From positions 1,474,513-1,538,512 of the forward strand of contig NZ_JADKSG010000001.1 of assembly GCF_015350805.1 (NCBI RefSeq): 64,000 bases of DNA. The letters are read 5' to 3'. The notes below the pieces were generated by a model, which was not told the origin of the DNA, ran no database searches, and worked only from the letters and a program-made list of their open reading frames with translations. The first letter of the stretch is position 1. Each line of letters opens with the position of its first letter. The DNA comes from Herbiconiux sp. VKM Ac-1786 (GTDB lineage: Bacteria; Actinomycetota; Actinomycetes; Actinomycetales; Microbacteriaceae). The translations under genes were made by a program, and so were the position numbers. This document shows positions 59,480-64,000 of this stretch, in pieces.

Positions 59480-60855
59480 GCCAGTACGCCGTCGTCAACC
59501 CCGCCACCGGGGAGACCCTGAGCGAGTACCCGACCATCACCGATGCCGAGCTGACCGAGGCGATCGGCGCCGCGTCGTCGGCGTTCGAGGACTGGTCGCG
59601 CCGCGCATCCGTCGCCGACCGGGCCGCCCTGATCGCCCGGGTCGCCGCGCTGCACGAGGAGCGCAAGGACGCGCTCGCCGAGATCATCGTGCGCGAGATG
59701 GGCAAGCCGCTCGACCAGGCCGTGGGCGAGGTGGAGTTCGCCGCGGCGATCTACCAGTACTACGCCGACCACGCCGAGGAGTTCCTGGCCGACGAGAGGA
59801 TCGAGCTGAGCGACGGCACGGGGCAGGCCTTCATCCGCCGCGCGGGCCTCGGGGTGCTGCTCGGCATCATGCCGTGGAACTTCCCGTACTACCAGGTGGC
59901 GCGCTTCGCCGGCCCGAACATCGTGGCGGGCAACACCATCCTGCTCAAGCACGCGCCGCAGTGCCCCGAGTCGGCCGCGGCGATCGCGCAGATCTTCGAC
60001 GACGCCGAGGCCGAGCTGGGCGCGCACGACAGCGTCTACGTGAACATCTACGCCACGAACGAGCAGATCGCGACCGTGATCGCCGATCCGCGGGTGCAGG
60101 GTGTCTCGGTCACCGGCTCCGAGCGGGCGGGCGCCGCGGTGGCGCAGCTGGCCGGGCAGAACCTGAAGAAGGTCGTGCTCGAGCTCGGTGGCTCCGACCC
60201 GTTCATCCTGCTCTCGACCGCCGACCTCGACGCCGCCGTGCAGGACGCGGTGAACGCGCGCCTCGACAACAACGGCCAGTCCTGCAACGCCGCCAAGCGC
60301 TTCATCGTCATCGACGACCTCTACGAGGAGTTCGCGGCGAAGTTCACCTCGGTGTTCACGGATGCCCAGCCCGCCGATCCCTTCGCCGAGGGCACCCTGC
60401 TCGGCCCGCTCTCCTCGGCGGCCGCCGCCGACCGTCTCGAGGAGCAGCTCGACCGCGCGATCTCGCAGGGAGCCACCGTGCTGGCGAAGGGCGAGCGCAT
60501 AGGCAACTACTTCCCGCCCGCCGTGCTCGCCGACGTCAGCCCCACCATGGACGCGTACCGCGAGGAGTTCTTCGGCCCCGTCGCCGCGCTCTACCGCGTC
60601 TCGTCGGAGGACGAGGCGATCGCGATCGCGAACGACACCCCGTTCGGCCTCGGCTCCTACGTCTACACGACCGACGAGGAGCAGGCGCTGCGGGTCGCCG
60701 ACCGCATCGACGCCGGCATGGTCTGGGTGAACCTGGTGCTGGGCGACGCGGCCGAGCTGCCGTTCGGCGGCGTCAAGCGCTCGGGCTCGGGCCGTGAGAT
60801 GGGGCGCTTCGCGGTCGAGGAGTTCGTCAACAAGAAGCTCATCCGCATCGCCTAG
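59476..60855 (+). CDS. NAD(P)-dependent aldehyde dehydrogenase, succinate-semialdehyde type
   Basis: 459 aa. The oxyanion Asn is N135 (MPWNFPYYQ), the general base E236 (LELGGSDPF) and the nucleophile C270 ([12 protein letters not shown]). Length and motifs match the shorter succinate-semialdehyde dehydrogenase group. Coupled by a 4-bp overlap to the amine oxidase, it would oxidise the aldehyde that enzyme makes, for example aminobutyraldehyde or succinate semialdehyde. Natural substrate not certain. Confidence 0.92.
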   Translation: MSQYAVVNPATGETLSEYPTITDAELTEAIGAASSAFEDWSRRASVADRAALIARVAALHEERKDALAEIIVREMGKPLDQAVGEVEFAAAIYQYYADHAEEFLADERIELSDGTGQAFIRRAGLGVLLGIMPWNFPYYQVARFAGPNIVAGNTILLKHAPQCPESAAAIAQIFDDAEAELGAHDSVYVNIYATNEQIATVIADPRVQGVSVTGSERAGAAVAQLAGQNLKKVVLELGGSDPFILLSTADLDAAVQDAVNARLDNNGQSCNAAKRFIVIDDLYEEFAAKFTSVFTDAQPADPFAEGTLLGPLSSAAAADRLEEQLDRAISQGATVLAKGERIGNYFPPAVLADVSPTMDAYREEFFGPVAALYRVSSEDEAIAIANDTPFGLGSYVYTTDEEQALRVADRIDAGMVWVNLVLGDAAELPFGGVKRSGSGREMGRFAVEEFVNKKLIRIA

Positions 60856-60926
60856 CGGCGGCATGCACACTCGACGCCCGTAGGACAGTCCCTGCGGGAT
60901 CGGCTTTGCGGGCGCAGGGTAGGGGT

Positions 60927-61280
60927 ATGGACAGAATTCACTACGTGGGCGATTCCGTCCTGACGGGCAGCGCGATCGCCGAGGCGCTGCTCGATCTCGC
61001 CCGGGCCCTGGCCCAGGCGCAGACGGCGGAGACCGTCGAGATCCCGACCCGGCTCGACGACGGAGCGGTGGGCCGGTCGACGCTGCTGCTCGGGCCGGCG
61101 AGCCAGATGGTCGCCGACACCGAGGAGAGCCCGTACGACGAGATCGTCGACGACGCGCTGGTGCAGCGGCTGCACGAGCAGGCCGACGAGCTCGTCGCGG
61201 GCAGCCGGGTCGTGGTGGCCGCGCCGATCCCGGCGGGCGACGAGCAGACCGTCGACATCGACGGGCTGTCGCTGCGCTGA
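60927..61280 (+). CDS. Hypothetical protein
   Basis: 117 aa, acidic, no membrane segment or signal. Two alternating helix/strand regions are visible (ALLDLARALAQAQTAETVEIPTRLDD; VVVAAPIPAGDEQTVDIDGLSLR). The ATG at 60927 follows AGGGG; an earlier in-frame start at 60906 lacks a ribosome site. No family recognised. Confidence 0.6.
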   Translation: MDRIHYVGDSVLTGSAIAEALLDLARALAQAQTAETVEIPTRLDDGAVGRSTLLLGPASQMVADTEESPYDEIVDDALVQRLHEQADELVAGSRVVVAAPIPAGDEQTVDIDGLSLR

Positions 61281-61335
61281 CGGGCCGACGCGCGGCTGAA
61301 TCGGCTCGGGCTCGGGCTCGGGCGCCCGGCCGCGC

Positions 61336-61968
61336 CTACGGCAGGGCGATGACGAGGCCGCGGCGCTCGGCCGCGATCTCGGAGGCGCCGACCGTGACCG
61401 CCTGCGCCACCCGGGCGGCGAGGTCGGGCGCGACGGGCTGGGCGTCGGAGCCCGGCCAGACGACCGCCGTGATGTTCGGCGCCGGGGCGAGCGGCTGGGC
61501 GCCCACCACGAGGAACTGCCGCTCGGGGGCGGACGCGGCCACCTGCTGCAGTGCATCGAGCCCGGTCGGACCCACCGTGACGACCACGTCGGGGTCGGAG
61601 TCGAGCGCCCGCTCGTAGATCGTGCCCGCGTTCGAGGACACCGCGAGGTCGAGCAGGGTGACGGAGGCCGCGTTGGCGGTCGCCAGCCCGGTGACCTCCT
61701 GGCGCACGGCGTCGGCCTGCTCGGCGCCGGCCGATCCGAGCCCCGGCAGCACGACGACGAGCGCCAGCCCGGAGGGGACCGCCGGCGACTCCGGGGCGGC
61801 CACCGTCGGCGCCGGCTCGGGCGGTGTGGTCGCGGCTGCCGCGCTCGGGGTCGGGCTGGGGGTCTTGGTGAAGACGATGTCGCCGCCGGGCGCGCATCCG
61901 CTCATCGACGCCAGCAGCGCCCCGGCCACGAGCGCCGCGCCCAGGAGCTGGGCGGATCGGTTCGCCAC
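61336..61968 (-). CDS. Lipoprotein of unknown function
   Basis: 210 aa. Signal peptide with lipobox SMSGC (C25), a Pro/Ala/Thr linker to about residue 66, then a domain with alternating strands and helices (ALVVVLPGLG, DVVVTVGPTGLDAL, PERQFLVVGAQ) that recalls a periplasmic-binding (BMP-like) fold but is too short for a whole one. The GTG start lies 3 bp past the HAD stop, suggesting coupling to that gene. Confidence 0.72.
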   Translation of the reverse strand: MANRSAQLLGAALVAGALLASMSGCAPGGDIVFTKTPSPTPSAAAATTPPEPAPTVAAPESPAVPSGLALVVVLPGLGSAGAEQADAVRQEVTGLATANAASVTLLDLAVSSNAGTIYERALDSDPDVVVTVGPTGLDALQQVAASAPERQFLVVGAQPLAPAPNITAVVWPGSDAQPVAPDLAARVAQAVTVGASEIAAERRGLVIALP

Positions 61969-61971
61969 CGC

Positions 61972-62769
61972 CTAGAGCTCGGTCTCGAAGGGCTCGGTCA
62001 CGAGCAGGTCGGCGACCGAGTCGAGCACCTCGTCGGGGCGGAACGGGTACTTCGCGATCTCGCTCTCGTCGCTGATGCCCGTCATCACGAGGATGGTGTG
62101 CAGGCCGGCCTCGATGCCGGCGACCACGTCGGTGTCCATGCGGTCGCCGATCATGCCCGTGTTCTCGGAGTGCGCGCCGATGCGGTTCATGGCCGAGCGG
62201 AACATCATCGGGTTCGGCTTGCCCACGATGTAGGGCTCCTTGCCGGTGGCCTTGGTGATCAGGGCGGCGATCGCACCCGTCGCCGGCAGCGGGCCCTCGG
62301 TGCTCGGGCCGGTGGCGTCGGGGTTCGTGACGATGAAGCGCGAGCCGTTGCCGATCAGGCGGATGGCCTTGGTGATCGCCTCGAAGGAGTAGTTGCGGGT
62401 CTCGCCGACCACCACGTAGTCGGGGGCGGTCTCGGTCATGATGAAGCCGGCCTCGTGCAGGGCGGTGGTGATGCCGGCCTCGCCGATGACGAAGGCGCTG
62501 CCGCCCGGCATCTGGTCGGCGAGGAAGGTGGCGGTCGCCAGGGCGCTCGTCCAGATGAACTCCTCGGGCACCTCGAGGCCGCTCGAACGCAGGCGGGCGC
62601 TCAGGTCGCGGGGCGTGAAGATGGAGTTGTTCGTGAGCACCAGGTAGGGCTTGCCCTGGTCGCGCCACTGCTGCAGCAGCTCGGCGGCCCCCGGGATGGG
62701 ATGGTTTTCGTGCACGAGCACGCCGTCCATGTCGGTGAGCCAGCATTCGATCTCGTCGCGGCGGGGCAT
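61972..62769 (-). CDS. HAD-IIA phosphatase, NagD-like
   Basis: 265 aa. HAD motif I reads WLTDMDGVLV (nucleophile Asp), motif II VLTNNS, motif III Lys in VGKPNP and motif IV GMIGDRMDTDV. The cap has the NagD topology (NYSFEAITKAIRLI). These cytosolic enzymes dephosphorylate small sugar or nucleotide phosphates. GAAGGA precedes the ATG. It is followed by a lipoprotein gene 3 bp on. Confidence 0.9.
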   Translation of the reverse strand: MPRRDEIECWLTDMDGVLVHENHPIPGAAELLQQWRDQGKPYLVLTNNSIFTPRDLSARLRSSGLEVPEEFIWTSALATATFLADQMPGGSAFVIGEAGITTALHEAGFIMTETAPDYVVVGETRNYSFEAITKAIRLIGNGSRFIVTNPDATGPSTEGPLPATGAIAALITKATGKEPYIVGKPNPMMFRSAMNRIGAHSENTGMIGDRMDTDVVAGIEAGLHTILVMTGISDESEIAKYPFRPDEVLDSVADLLVTEPFETEL

Positions 62770-62836
62770 GCTCGTCCTTCCTTCGTCGTCACGCCCAGGC
62801 TAGCGGCCCCGCCTGAGCATCGGGGCCGGTCGGGCC

Positions 62837-62842
62837 TACCAT
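62837..62842 (+). promoter_or_regulatory. -10 element of a leaderless promoter
   Basis: TACCAT ends five bases before the GTG at 62848. Confidence 0.5.
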
Positions 62843-62847
62843 GAGCT

Positions 62848-63624
62848 GTGCCTCGCCTCCCTTCCGCCGTCGCGGTCGCCCTGCTGTCGGTCGCGCTGCT
62901 CGGTGGGGTGAGCGGATGCGCGCCCGCCGCTCCCGTCGCCGCCCCGGTCTCCTCCCCGTCGTCCTCCCCCTCCCCGCGGCCCATCGAGCAGGTGGTGCCC
63001 CTCGACCCCGAGGCGCCGCAGCTCGTGCAGGCGGCCCGCGACCTCGTGGCCGGCACGGACGGCTTCGCCCCCGGAGACGCGCGCACCGCCCTGCTCGCGG
63101 CCGCCGATCGGCTCGACGCCGACATCCAGGTCGTTCAGCTGTCGATGGCCGGCGGCCCGGCCGCCTCGCAGGCCACCCCTCCGGTCGACGAGGCGCTGCT
63201 CGCGACCCACACGGCCGAACTGCTCGCGGCGGTCGGCGCGGTGCGCGACGGTGTCGTCACCACTGCCGGCCAGGTCGTGAACGTCGACGCGGCCCAGGCC
63301 GAGCAGCCGCTCCGCGACGCGGTCTTCGCGGCGATCCAACCCGTGCAGACGGCGGCCCCCACCGCCGACACCCCGCGGCTCCTGCTCGAGCTCGTGCAGC
63401 AGGCCCGCGCGGCGCAGACCTCTCAGGCCGCCTACCTCGAGGAGCAGGCGCGCCTCGCGGCCGAGGCGGCTGCCGCTGCCGAATCCTCCGGCTCGTCGGA
63501 CTACACGGGCTCGCTCGATCCCTCCGCGCCCCTCGCCCCGCCAACCCCGCCCGCGTGGTTCTACGACCCTCCGGTCATCCACCTCCCCTGTCCGTTCGGC
63601 ATCTGTCCCGAACCGACGCCCTGA
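62848..63624 (+). CDS. Lipoprotein of unknown function
   Basis: 258 aa. Lipobox GVSGC (C24), a Ser/Pro linker, then an Ala-rich helical domain (about 55-205) and a Pro-rich end with two cysteines (HLPCPFGICPEP). The GTG start is read from a leaderless TACCAT five bases upstream. It diverges from the HAD gene. No family recognised. Confidence 0.72.
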   Translation: MPRLPSAVAVALLSVALLGGVSGCAPAAPVAAPVSSPSSSPSPRPIEQVVPLDPEAPQLVQAARDLVAGTDGFAPGDARTALLAAADRLDADIQVVQLSMAGGPAASQATPPVDEALLATHTAELLAAVGAVRDGVVTTAGQVVNVDAAQAEQPLRDAVFAAIQPVQTAAPTADTPRLLLELVQQARAAQTSQAAYLEEQARLAAEAAAAAESSGSSDYTGSLDPSAPLAPPTPPAWFYDPPVIHLPCPFGICPEPTP

Positions 63625-63651
63625 GGGGAGACCATCTGGCAGGGTGGGGGG

Positions 63652-63945
63652 ATGGATGACCGCCGGGCCGCCGAGGTGTACGACGTCGTGATGGTCGATC
63701 GGGAGGGCGGGCCGCTCAGGCGGGCCGCGCGGTGGGGCGGCACACTCGTGGCCGGGCTGCTCGACGGCGGCACGATGGCGCCGGCCGTGTCCGAGCTGGT
63801 CATCCGGCGTGAGGGCGTCGAGCTCCGACGGATCACCCCGTCGGACGTGGGGGAGCTGAGCAACCTGCACGAGCGCATCCTGCTGGAGCTCGAGACGAGC
63901 TCGCCCGAGGAGTTCGCAGCGTCGTGGGACCTCGCGGGGCGCTGA
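63652..63945 (+). CDS. Hypothetical protein
   Basis: 97 aa. The first half (RRAARWGGTLVAGLLDGGTM) has a short, weakly hydrophobic stretch; the second half is charged and helical (GELSNLHERILLELETSSPEEF). A run of six G precedes the ATG and may act as the ribosome site. It follows the lipoprotein by 27 bp. Function unknown. Confidence 0.55.
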   Translation: MDDRRAAEVYDVVMVDREGGPLRRAARWGGTLVAGLLDGGTMAPAVSELVIRREGVELRRITPSDVGELSNLHERILLELETSSPEEFAASWDLAGR

Positions 63946-63973
63946 CGCGCCGGCGCGCGGCAGACGGGGCCGC

Positions 63974-64000
63974 TCAGGCCTCCGCGATCTCCATGTCGAA
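63974..64000 (-). CDS. 3' end of a minus-strand gene cut by the window edge
   Basis: A minus-strand frame ends ...FDMEIAEA then TGA at 63976-63974. Only nine codons are visible, so the product cannot be named. Convergence with the preceding gene makes it plausible. Confidence 0.35.
   Translation of the reverse strand, partial: FDMEIAEA

Noticed and set aside
63946-63973. Terminator around GCGCCGGCGC
   Set aside because: The sequence is self-complementary with no usable loop.

Overview
The window is very GC-rich actinobacterial chromosome. The TANNNT–6 nt–ATG/GTG leaderless promoters, ATGA-coupled operons, many GTG starts, the CsoR/CopB pair, and the LCP, DUF222-HNH and FBP-domain genes all point to Actinomycetota, most likely Microbacteriaceae. 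The genus cannot be fixed from sequence alone. There is no rRNA, tRNA, CRISPR array, insertion sequence or phage gene, and no gene-free stretch longer than about 240 bp.

Layout. 1-241: a 31-bp tandem repeat. 242-3131: a copper-resistance operon (His-rich CopB-type ATPase, then CsoR) behind a CsoR box. 3132-5056: a membrane protein, a threonine aldolase and a 45-aa membrane peptide. 5088-10601: an IclR-controlled unit (FAD oxidoreductase/IclR diverging from an MHS transporter and an NAD-dependent epimerase) around a three-copy operator. 10620-16644: a NatAB-type ABC exporter, an MFS transporter and a two-component system. 16755-20683: TetR/SDR divergon, a Lys-rich small protein and a DUF6421-SDR pair. 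20877-27487: an acyltransferase-SGNH membrane protein, AEC permease, coiled-coil protein, phosphoesterase, DUF6328 protein and DUF222-HNH protein. 27529-33669: gluconokinase, dienelactone hydrolase, TetR, FMN reductase, thioredoxin, APC permease and exonuclease III. 33724-41145: YihY, an NmrA-like SDR, pyrE, envelope proteins and an LCP ligase.

41285-48943 is a carbohydrate-uptake locus: LacI repressor, lipoprotein binding protein, two permeases, a GH130 enzyme and a secreted alpha/alpha-barrel protein, ending in a strong hairpin. No ABC ATPase is encoded in it, so a shared ATPase is expected elsewhere. 48962-53153 holds a 51-aa membrane peptide, an FBP-domain (EF-G-binding/FusB-like) gene behind a structured leader with a leaderless uORF, and an operon (RHH protein, DUF4097 protein, DrrAB-type ABC exporter) driven from a promoter whose spacer is a perfect palindrome. 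53183-60855 has a GntR/MFS divergon, an aldo-keto reductase, and an amidohydrolase diverging from an amine oxidase-aldehyde dehydrogenase operon. 60927-64000 holds small proteins, lipoproteins and a NagD-like HAD phosphatase.

The most interesting signals are regulatory: the 21-bp-phased triple operator at 8194-8242, the uORF/hairpin leader at 49132-49344, the palindromic promoter at 53125-53173, and phased LacI operators at 41285-41317. Others are a metallopeptidase-like motif in the DUF6421 protein, a His-pentapeptide expansion in the ATP-binding domain of the copper ATPase, and recurrent short tandem repeats between and inside genes.
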